Shown here piece by piece: positions 23,330 through 31,203 of a stretch of DNA of 36,248 nucleotides; the stretch's first letter is position 1, and every line of letters starts with the position of its first letter. The notes beneath the pieces are model-generated. The model was not told the DNA's origin. It did not search any database and worked only from the letters and a program-made list of their open reading frames with translations. The DNA is from a virus, in IMG/VR virus record IMGVR_UViG_3300035663_000053, positions 1 to 36,248 of that record. One strand, 5' to 3'. Position numbers and translations under genes: made by a program.

Positions 23330-25092
23330 TGGCGAACGAAGAAAGATATGTCTATCAGTTTAGCACCAAAGCGGGTATTCAACGCGATGGTACTGACCTA
23401 GATGCTAACTATTTTAACGACGGGCAACACGTGCGCTTCCAGCGTGGTCGACCTAAGAAAATGGGTGGGTACAAGGCGATTGTGCAGACCCTAGTAGGCC
23501 CTATTCGCCAAGTGTACGTTTGGGGTAAGCAGTCGTTCAACAGTATTTTTACGTTCTCCTCAAGCAATGTACAAGTAACGAACGTAGACCAAAACGGGGT
23601 GGGTGCGGTGGTGACAGACCGTACGCCAGTGACTCGCATACTTACCACTACCGCCATCACAGAGGTCGTGGGTCCAGTTGCGGTAAACTATTTAGTAACA
23701 GGCACGACTTCGCTCGCAACTGGTATTGTGGCTAACGTGTCGGGCACTGCGCCAACACTAACGTTGACGCTTTGTTACGTAACAGGTACGTTCGGTGCGG
23801 CTGAAGCGTTAACTTTCACCGCTGCGGGTACGACTATAGCAACGGGTACATCTGGCACCTATACAGTCACAACAATGGCAACAAACACTACGTCGCTATG
23901 GCAAGTAGACAGTATGTACGATGCGGCAGCCAACAGTAACAAGACCATCATCATTGCGCACCGAGCCAACAACTTAGTTAATATTGATGATGCCACTAAC
24001 ACACCTGTGTACATTGGCGACATTACTACGAACACTCCATTAGAAGCCATTGGGCAGTCTGTGTCTGGTGGTGTGGTTGCGACTGCGCCCTACCTTATTT
24101 TGTATGGTGCAGACGGTAACGTTAAGTGGTCAAATGCTAATGAGCCGTTGAACTTTTATACGGGTGACGCAGGTACAGCCCGTATTACAGGTGCTAAGAT
24201 TGTCAAAGGCCTACCAATACGTGGCCAAGGGCAAGCCCCAGCAGCGTTGTTCTGGTCATTGGACTCTGTTATTCGTATGTATTGGGTGGGCGGTAACGCT
24301 ATATTTAAGTTTGATACATTGTCAGCACAATCATCTATGTTGGCGTCAAACAGCGTCATTGAGTACGATGGTGTGTTCTTTTGGATTGGTATTGACCGTT
24401 TCATGATGTTTGATGGGTCAGTTAAAGAGCTACCAAACGACATGAATCAGAACTACTTCTTTGATAATTTGAACTACGATCAAAAACAAAAGATATGGGC
24501 GATGAAGGTATCTCGCTTTGGTGAGGTATGGTGGTTCTACCCATCAGGTGATGCAACCGAGTGTAATCACGCAGTGATTTATAATATTCGCTCACAAACA
24601 TGGTATGATACCGCTTTAGACCGTAGTGCGGGGTACTATTCACAAGTATTCCGTTATCCTGTGATGACAAGCACTGAGCCAGAAGAGTCTGGTACCTACA
24701 CCTTGTGGATTCATGAAACAGGTTATGATAAGATTTCGGGTAATTTGCAAGAAGCAATTCCGTCTTACTTTGAGACAAGTGATTTTGGTTTGCCTACGGG
24801 CGGTCCGACAAGCGAAACCTTGCAAGGGGTTAACCGTTGGACACGTCTAACGCGTATTGAGCCTGACTTTATATTAGAAGGCGATATGGACGTAACCGTT
24901 AATGGTTATGAGTTTGCGCAAGGGACGTATACAACGAGTGCCCCCTATACATTTGACGCAAATACAGATAAAATAGACATGCGTGAACAAAGACGTGAGA
25001 TACGTCTGCGGTTTGAGTCCAATGTTCAAGGCGGTCATTACGAAATGGGTAAAGTGCTTCTGCATTTAGAAGCTGGCGACGTAAGATCATAA
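23329..25092 (+). CDS. Tail nozzle/hub protein, P22 gp10-like
   Basis: A 587-residue protein that closes the podovirus tail below the adaptors. The ATG at 23329 shares bases with the previous stop (TAATG); an upstream TTG would add five residues. The N-terminus (YVYQFSTKAGIQRDGTDLDANYFNDGQ) and the sequence VRFQRGRPKKMGGY match P22 gp10/SU10-type nozzle proteins, where the first strand pairs with neighbours and KxGG is conserved. The body is a beta-propeller: WSNANEPLNF, then FFWIGIDRFMMFDG and WAMKVSRFGEVWWFYPSG with NIRSQTWYDTALDR. A Thr-rich stretch (about 100-180) may be an inserted surface domain. Position well after the adaptors is due to the fibre/lysis insertion. Confidence 0.85.
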   Translation: MANEERYVYQFSTKAGIQRDGTDLDANYFNDGQHVRFQRGRPKKMGGYKAIVQTLVGPIRQVYVWGKQSFNSIFTFSSSNVQVTNVDQNGVGAVVTDRTPVTRILTTTAITEVVGPVAVNYLVTGTTSLATGIVANVSGTAPTLTLTLCYVTGTFGAAEALTFTAAGTTIATGTSGTYTVTTMATNTTSLWQVDSMYDAAANSNKTIIIAHRANNLVNIDDATNTPVYIGDITTNTPLEAIGQSVSGGVVATAPYLILYGADGNVKWSNANEPLNFYTGDAGTARITGAKIVKGLPIRGQGQAPAALFWSLDSVIRMYWVGGNAIFKFDTLSAQSSMLASNSVIEYDGVFFWIGIDRFMMFDGSVKELPNDMNQNYFFDNLNYDQKQKIWAMKVSRFGEVWWFYPSGDATECNHAVIYNIRSQTWYDTALDRSAGYYSQVFRYPVMTSTEPEESGTYTLWIHETGYDKISGNLQEAIPSYFETSDFGLPTGGPTSETLQGVNRWTRLTRIEPDFILEGDMDVTVNGYEFAQGTYTTSAPYTFDANTDKIDMREQRREIRLRFESNVQGGHYEMGKVLLHLEAGDVRS

Positions 25093-25105
25093 AGGATTCA
25101 AAGCA

Positions 25106-28100
25106 ATGGCTGATAATACATACGATATCTATAATGATGATGGCACAACCACCACTTATTCATACGAACCTCTACCAGAAAACACTTTCAATTGGGACGA
25201 TTGGGGTGGCAATCCTGCTGATTACGGCGGCTCTACAAATACCTACACTCCCACAGACACATCAATAGGTACAAACTACAGTGGGTCAGGCGGCTCAGAT
25301 GCGTCTGTCGCTACTTATACCCCCAACTTTGGTTTTACAGCTACAGCTAAGCCAGCAAGTGTTACAGAAATTGTGCAAAAAGCAGCAGGGTCTTTTGATT
25401 TAGGCTCCCTTGCAAGTGGTGCGCTTGATTGGTTGATGGATGGTACTAATTGGCAAAAAGTGCTTGCTGGTGCAGGTGGTCTTGCTGCGTTCCTACAAGC
25501 TAACGGTGCTAAAGAAAAAACACCTACTGAATCAGCGGCCGAGCAATACAAGGCAATGTACAATTTGCTACACAAGCCAATTAAGGTTAATGGTCAAATG
25601 GTGGATATGTATGGTCCACTTGAAGGTATTAAACCGATTGACCGTATGCGCCAAGACGCCACAGGTAAATTTATCCCCCCAACAGTACCTGCAGTATCAG
25701 GTGGCCTTACTACAGATACCACTAAAACTACCACGGCAGCGAATGGCGGCCTAATACAAAGGTACGCTACAGGTGGTCTTGTTCAAAACTACAAAAAAGG
25801 CGGTACTGCCGCAGCGACTAACTTAGCTAACATAGCCGCGATTGGCATGGGTGGGCAAAGCAATACCCCTGGCATGGGTAATATTGCTTCCCTTGCGACC
25901 AATACAAGAACTGCTAGACCAGTAGCAGCCACTATTAATACTGGGACAACGGGTACAGGAACGACTACAGCAGGAACGACTACAGCAGGTACGACTACAG
26001 CAGGTACGGGTTCTGCAACTACAACTGCTAATACGACAGGCGCCGCAAATACAGGCGGTTTAAATGCAATGTCACAAGATACTGCAGTAGACCAAATTGG
26101 TAAAGATTCACTACCACCACCTACTTTTATCTCAGGTAACAAATTAACCGCAGAGCAAAAAGCTGCAAACTTAGAAACTTTAGGTGGTTTTGTAACATCA
26201 GGCATGACCAATGCCCAAATTGCGCAGTTACTTAAAGACAATGGTCTTTCAGCTAATCAACTACCGTCATCTTGGAAAACAACTTTACAAGGTACTCGTA
26301 ATACACTTAATATGGATGCGGCTTTAGCTTCTATTACTGGTACAAGTACCCTATCGGATGTTACTGAAGTACTTAAACAATACGGTTCATTTTTACCAAA
26401 AAACGCCAAAAAAGATTTAATAAACGATTTAACGACTGAACGTACTACCTTCACAACAAACTACGAAGCGTCGCAAAATAATAGCTCTGACTTGCTCAGT
26501 AAACTTACCCCTGGCATGTCTAATGACGAACTAAACACTTTAATTGCCTCGTATGGTGGTAAATTACCCGCAGATATCCAAGCAACGGCCTCTGCTAAAT
26601 TATCAGACATTAACACGCGTTCTGGCTACCTTGATCAATACGGAGATTCGCCATCTTCTTTTGCAGATGTTAATAAGCTTTACAAAACTTATTTAGGGCG
26701 TGAGCCAACTCCGGAAGAAAAATACTACTGGGATAGTAAGTTATTACTAGATGGTAAAATCACGCTTTCAGAGGTAGAAAGTTTTGTAACAGCCTCACAG
26801 GGTGAAAAAGCCTACGCAGGCAGTTCAGCTACTACTGCAGGTGCTAAAAGTTCTTACACTGCTACGGATGTTGCCGCTGCATTTGACAGGTTTATTGCAA
26901 ACCCAGGTAGCGTAAATTCTGCTGACATGCTAATTATTAATGCTGTTGGTGGTGTAGACCAAGCCAATAATATTGCAAACAGTTTATATTCAGGCACTAT
27001 CAAACCAGGTACTGTTATCTCTACAGTAGGTACATTACCAACTGGTACAACAATGTACACGGACCCTGTTACAGGTTTAATTGGTTACAAAGACGCTAAC
27101 GGTAAAATTACATTCGCCACCAATGTGGGGGCAAGCCAACAAATTACGCCAGCGGATGCATGGACTCTTCTTGCAAAAGAACAATCAGGTGTAGACATTC
27201 CTGCAGCAACTTGGGCGCAGTACGGTGGTCGCGATAAAGTAATTGCGGCAGCACGTAATTATACTGGCTCACACGTCGGCGAAGTTACCGTGCGGGATAT
27301 GGAAGCCTATAATCCAGGGAACTACCCAATTAACGTTAAGAAAAACGCAGACGGCTCATACTCAACTACATACATTGATGGTACCGTAGCATACGGCAAA
27401 CCAAGTACTTGGCTTGGTGCTGTGGAAGGCGAAACAGCTGCGGTAGTACCAGCAACTACTGGTGGTGGCAGTACGACTACAAATACGGATACTGTAGCTA
27501 CAAACGTACCACGTTCTCAAAATATATACTCAGGTAACCTTGCTAATTACGGCAGGGCTGGTTCAGGTGGCGAGTTCCAATACTTCAATATGACTAACCC
27601 GCTGACAAATATTGCGGGTGGTTTGATTGACCCATCTGTAACAGGTTCTAATCAAGGTGCTGATGTGTGGACAGGCGTGACCCCAGCTACGGGTACAGCA
27701 ACCGCAACCCCATCAACCACTAACTTAGCAAGTAGTATTTTAGGCGGTACTTCGTATGTACCCCCTGCAACAGGTACTACAGGCTCAACAACTGTTAACC
27801 CTTATAATAACTGGAGCTACGTACCGCCAGTAACTACACAAGCGGCCAATGGTGGTTTAATTAGTCGTTTTGCTAATGGTGGTTTAGCATGGTCTTCAGC
27901 TAGAAACACCATACCAGGTACTGAGTTCTCGTATGCTGATGGTGGCAGTTCTATAATACCCCCACCTTCTCGCCCACGTATGAAAGGTCCAATTAATGGT
28001 GATGGTCATGGACAAGAAGACTTAATTCCTGCACAATTGAGCGATGGTGAATATGTGATAGATGCTGACGTAGTAGCCGCTTTAGGTAATGGTTCTACTA

Positions 28101-28228
28101 AAGCAGGTTCAGCCGCGCTAGATCAAATGCGCGAAGCAATCCGTAAGCATAACCGTTCAGCTCCACATAAAAAAATACCACCTAAGGCTAAGAAGCCATT
28201 AGAATACATTAAGAGAGGTCGAAAATAA
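25106..28228 (+). CDS. Large virion (probably internal) protein with DUF4214-like domain
   Basis: A 1040-residue multi-domain protein. The order is: an acidic Tyr/Asp/Asn-rich start (1-60); a helix-rich region with a Trp-Leu hydrophobic helix (about 110-132); NGGLIQRYATGGLVQNYKKGG (213-233); a Thr/Gly low-complexity run (about 280-310); and helical segments. Next comes a DUF4214-like unit at about 519-575, LYKTYLGREPTPEEKYYW. Further low-complexity Thr/Pro/Gly stretches lead to a second NGGLISRFANGGLAW (915-929) and a terminal LSDGEYVIDADVV (978-990) with a very basic tail. The repeat and the LSDGEYVI ending occur in proteins of other phages' virions. It follows the nozzle and is coupled to the next gene (TAATG), so an ejected or internal protein is the best inference. 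Confidence 0.65.
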   Translation: MADNTYDIYNDDGTTTTYSYEPLPENTFNWDDWGGNPADYGGSTNTYTPTDTSIGTNYSGSGGSDASVATYTPNFGFTATAKPASVTEIVQKAAGSFDLGSLASGALDWLMDGTNWQKVLAGAGGLAAFLQANGAKEKTPTESAAEQYKAMYNLLHKPIKVNGQMVDMYGPLEGIKPIDRMRQDATGKFIPPTVPAVSGGLTTDTTKTTTAANGGLIQRYATGGLVQNYKKGGTAAATNLANIAAIGMGGQSNTPGMGNIASLATNTRTARPVAATINTGTTGTGTTTAGTTTAGTTTAGTGSATTTANTTGAANTGGLNAMSQDTAVDQIGKDSLPPPTFISGNKLTAEQKAANLETLGGFVTSGMTNAQIAQLLKDNGLSANQLPSSWKTTLQGTRNTLNMDAALASITGTSTLSDVTEVLKQYGSFLPKNAKKDLINDLTTERTTFTTNYEASQNNSSDLLSKLTPGMSNDELNTLIASYGGKLPADIQATASAKLSDINTRSGYLDQYGDSPSSFADVNKLYKTYLGREPTPEEKYYWDSKLLLDGKITLSEVESFVTASQGEKAYAGSSATTAGAKSSYTATDVAAAFDRFIANPGSVNSADMLIINAVGGVDQANNIANSLYSGTIKPGTVISTVGTLPTGTTMYTDPVTGLIGYKDANGKITFATNVGASQQITPADAWTLLAKEQSGVDIPAATWAQYGGRDKVIAAARNYTGSHVGEVTVRDMEAYNPGNYPINVKKNADGSYSTTYIDGTVAYGKPSTWLGAVEGETAAVVPATTGGGSTTTNTDTVATNVPRSQNIYSGNLANYGRAGSGGEFQYFNMTNPLTNIAGGLIDPSVTGSNQGADVWTGVTPATGTATATPSTTNLASSILGGTSYVPPATGTTGSTTVNPYNNWSYVPPVTTQAANGGLISRFANGGLAWSSARNTIPGTEFSYADGGSSIIPPPSRPRMKGPINGDGHGQEDLIPAQLSDGEYVIDADVVAALGNGSTKAGSAALDQMREAIRKHNRSAPHKKIPPKAKKPLEYIKRGRK
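25957..26016 (+). repeat. 15-bp minisatellite (three copies plus a partial)
   Basis: Units at 25957-25971, 25972-25986 and 25987-26001, differing by one base (aggaacgac/aggtacgac), followed by a partial copy to 26016. They encode Gly-Thr-Thr-Thr-Ala repeats in the low-complexity linker of the DUF4214-like protein. The unit is five codons, so slippage would keep the frame. Confidence 0.85.
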
Positions 28229-29073
28229 TGGCAACTGCTACTACCGCAAATACAGCGCTATCTGATCTTGGGCAAATGCCCATATCGCCTGATTTCCAAC
28301 TTCAGGCATTGCGAACTATTATTGGTCAAGGTGGCGCAATTGCCGCTTCTCCATATGTAGGCTACGGTGGCCCACGTCTTGCAAACTTAACACCAGACCA
28401 ACTTAATGCACAACAGATGACCCGTGGAATTGCAGCGGGTTCTGTAGTAGACCCTGCGGCAATGCAGGGCGCAATTAACTATGGTTTAAGCGGCTTCGAC
28501 CCAGCACAAGTTAACAAATATATGTCCCCATACACAACAGGTGTTGTGGATGAGATTGCGCGTCAGGGCAACAAAAACTTAATGCGAAACGTGTTACCCC
28601 AAGTAAATACAACCTTTGCAGGTGCGGGTCAATTTGGGTCTACCCGTAATGCTGACTTTACTAATCAAGCTATAGCGTCCAACCAAGCTGAAATTTTAGG
28701 TAAGCAATCTGAAGCTTTAGATACTGCGTATAATAGTGCCCTAGGTCAATATAACACTTGGCATCAAAATGCGCTTACTAACGCTGGTAAAGTGGCAGAT
28801 TTAGGGTCAACTGCAGCGTCTAATTTAGGCCTTGTGGGTACTCAAAATCAACAAGAAACTCAAAAAAGTTATGACTTGGCTTACGGGGATTTTCAAAATC
28901 AACTTAACTACCCTAAACAACAGTTGGGTTGGTTGGCAAGTCTTAACTCTGGTCAAGAGATACCTTCAGCAACTGCTACACCTTCTTACGACTACACAAC
29001 AGCCCCTTCTCCATTAGAGCAAGGTTTAAGTGCTGCATCTAGCATATACGGCACATTTAAAACACTAGGCTAA
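28228..29073 (+). CDS. Helical internal virion protein (candidate)
   Basis: A 281-residue, mostly helical protein starting on the previous stop (TAATG). After a Gly/Pro-rich opening (SPYVGYGGPRL, LTPDQLNAQQ) comes a YMSPYTTGVVDEIARQGN segment (about 91-109). TFAGAGQFGSTRNADF (129-144) follows, then long amphipathic helices rich in Ala, Asn and Gln. That order, Y-P-Y-T/Q-VVD-I-RQGN followed by GAFG-SR, recurs in proteins near the ejection or DNA-transfer genes of other podoviruses. No catalytic residues are visible. Its neighbours are internal proteins, so a structural or DNA-transfer role is the inference. Confidence 0.6.
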   Translation: MATATTANTALSDLGQMPISPDFQLQALRTIIGQGGAIAASPYVGYGGPRLANLTPDQLNAQQMTRGIAAGSVVDPAAMQGAINYGLSGFDPAQVNKYMSPYTTGVVDEIARQGNKNLMRNVLPQVNTTFAGAGQFGSTRNADFTNQAIASNQAEILGKQSEALDTAYNSALGQYNTWHQNALTNAGKVADLGSTAASNLGLVGTQNQQETQKSYDLAYGDFQNQLNYPKQQLGWLASLNSGQEIPSATATPSYDYTTAPSPLEQGLSAASSIYGTFKTLG

Positions 29074-29082
29074 GGTTAAACT

Positions 29083-31191
29083 ATGGCAACTCCACAAGAT
29101 ATTTTAAATGCAGCTAACTTAGGCAGGGGTTCTGGTGGCGGTCTTACAGCCACGGCACCACAACCTCAGGCTGCGCAACAAGGCGCACTTAATTCTATTA
29201 AGCCTTCAGTTAGTGCCAGTGAAGATGTGCGTACACAATTAGAAGACCGCCTTTTAGGTCGTGCATACGGTGATGAGAATGTGGAAGGCAGTCTTGCAAA
29301 ACTAGGCAAGGATACTCAAGACAAATTACAGAAATTATCCGATTTCTACACGGACACAGCCCCTATTAGCGATGGTGAGAAATGGTTGGCAATAGGTCAA
29401 GGTTTAGGTGGGCGTAGACGTCGTGATGGCGGCTCTAGTATTTACCAAGCAGCTACTAGAGTAGGTGAGCAGTTACTACCTATTGCAACAAAAGAAAATC
29501 AATTAAAACAAGCTTACAAAGAAAAAGCTTTAACAATGATGTATGAAAGTTCTCAACTTGCATACAAACAAGCATTACAGGATAAACAGACCGCCGAGAA
29601 GCTATTATTAGCTAAATCTGGTGGTGCTGGTGGTCGCTACGAAATTAAAGTTGGTCCCAATGGCATGATGCGTATTGATAAATCTACTGGCGTTGCCGAA
29701 ATGATTGACCCAAACACTTTCTATCAAGCGCGTATGTCAGCCGAACAACGTGTTCGTGAACGCTTTAATAAGCAAGATACAATTGATCGTTATGCAGAAA
29801 GCTATGGGGCAGACGCAACACGTCAACTTAATGCAGATATGCAAGCAGAGCTTGATAAGTTAACCCCAGCGGCAATTGCTGAATTCGTAGGTACTACACA
29901 AAAACCTAGTGCGCAGGGCCAAGTACCGGGTGCTCCGCAACCTAGTGCTCAGAACGTAGCACCAAGTGCCTTGCCCGTAGCACCAAGCGCTCCGCAACCA
30001 AGTGCTGGGTTTGCTTCTGCGGTAGGTAACGTACTTCCACGTGAAGGCGGTTTTGTTGGTAAAGATGGTCAATCTGGCGCCCCTGCAAACTTTGGTATTA
30101 ACCAAGCAGCTAACCCAGATATTGATGTTAAAAATCTAACAGAAGATAAAGCAAAAGAGATATACAAATCTCGCTATTGGGATGCCATTGACGCAGACAA
30201 ATTAAACCCTGCTGCCCAAGAAATAGCATTTGATGCTGCAGTAAACCAAGGTCAAAGTTATGCTAAAGAGCTAATTCGTAAGACTGGTGGCGACCCTCAA
30301 AAAATGATTGACCAACGTCGTCGTGATTACATTAAAATAGTTGAGAAAGACCCTAAAAAAGTAAACGACTTTAGAGGCTGGATGAACCGCCTTGATGACG
30401 TTGCTGCTAAAGCAGGCGTTACTAGTCCTACGGGCCAAGTACCAGGTACTACAGGTGCGTCAGTAGAAGAACCAGTAGCAGAGACCGTTGCAGGGCCAAC
30501 CGTAGCGCCAAAATTAGAAGTACCAGCTTCTGCTAAAGGTCAAGTACCTGTAGTAACAAGTGCTACGCTTGAGGCCAACAAACAAACTGCTAAGACAGTT
30601 GCTGAAGCGCAAGGTAAGGCAAACGCCCTACTAATCCCAGGATCGCCTGAGTATATTAAACTTAAAGACGCGCAATCTAAAGATAACGAAATTATGCAAC
30701 GTCTTGATGAAACCTCAAAAAATGTAATGGGTGACATTAGTAAGCTGATTGATATTAAAGTTGACCCAAAAACAGGTAAGGAAATGTATAAATTAAAACC
30801 TGGTTTGGCGGCGTCTGTAGGCTCTATGGAGGGTACAGGTATGATTGGCGGGGTTAAAGGGTTCTTTAACCAAGATATTGCCAATCGTAAAGCCTTTATT
30901 GAAGGACTTAAAAACAAACTATCCCTATCTGGTTTAGAAGAACTTCGTAAAGCAGGTACCGCACCAGGCTCTATTACTGAAAAAGAGTGGCCACTTTTCC
31001 AATCATCCCTTGCTACAATGACAGCAACGATGGACGAAAAAGAATTTGCTAGCCAACTTATTAAAGTTAAAAAAGCTTTTGAAAACTTACAGGCAAAAGC
31101 TAAAATTAACTACGCTAAAAAATACGAAAATATTGGTGCTAAACCTGATACAGATGCTACAGATATTCTCGGCATCCGCAAACCAAAATAA
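29083..31191 (+). CDS. Internal virion protein with embedded GH108-type muramidase
   Basis: A 702-residue protein. The N-terminal third (1-230) is helical, with an Arg-rich GGRRRRDGG loop and basic/acidic helices, and a Pro/Ser/Gln linker follows (about 270-310). From about 317 to 440 it reads as a glycoside hydrolase family 108 lysozyme: VLPREGGFVG with the likely catalytic Glu321, then GAPANFGINQAANP, LTEDKAKEIYKSRYWD, IAFDAAVNQGQSYAKELI and DQRRRDYIKI. The remaining third is helical and charged. Such a virion-borne lysozyme would cut peptidoglycan locally while DNA is delivered, unlike the M15 endolysin used for exit. AAGG precedes the start. Domain call good by motif; the ejection role is inferred. 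Confidence 0.8.
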   Translation: MATPQDILNAANLGRGSGGGLTATAPQPQAAQQGALNSIKPSVSASEDVRTQLEDRLLGRAYGDENVEGSLAKLGKDTQDKLQKLSDFYTDTAPISDGEKWLAIGQGLGGRRRRDGGSSIYQAATRVGEQLLPIATKENQLKQAYKEKALTMMYESSQLAYKQALQDKQTAEKLLLAKSGGAGGRYEIKVGPNGMMRIDKSTGVAEMIDPNTFYQARMSAEQRVRERFNKQDTIDRYAESYGADATRQLNADMQAELDKLTPAAIAEFVGTTQKPSAQGQVPGAPQPSAQNVAPSALPVAPSAPQPSAGFASAVGNVLPREGGFVGKDGQSGAPANFGINQAANPDIDVKNLTEDKAKEIYKSRYWDAIDADKLNPAAQEIAFDAAVNQGQSYAKELIRKTGGDPQKMIDQRRRDYIKIVEKDPKKVNDFRGWMNRLDDVAAKAGVTSPTGQVPGTTGASVEEPVAETVAGPTVAPKLEVPASAKGQVPVVTSATLEANKQTAKTVAEAQGKANALLIPGSPEYIKLKDAQSKDNEIMQRLDETSKNVMGDISKLIDIKVDPKTGKEMYKLKPGLAASVGSMEGTGMIGGVKGFFNQDIANRKAFIEGLKNKLSLSGLEELRKAGTAPGSITEKEWPLFQSSLATMTATMDEKEFASQLIKVKKAFENLQAKAKINYAKKYENIGAKPDTDATDILGIRKPK

Positions 31192-31203
31192 TAGGACTTT
31201 TAC

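Noticed and set aside
25957-26016. Regular 15-bp repeats considered as CRISPR or origin iterons
   Set aside because: The units are contiguous with no spacers and lie in frame inside a coding region, encoding Gly-Thr-Thr-Thr-Ala.
25789-26241. Minus-strand open frame of 150 codons
   Set aside because: It is the antisense of a Thr/Gly repeat region, producing a Val/Pro repeat; an artefact of the 15-bp minisatellite and its flanks.
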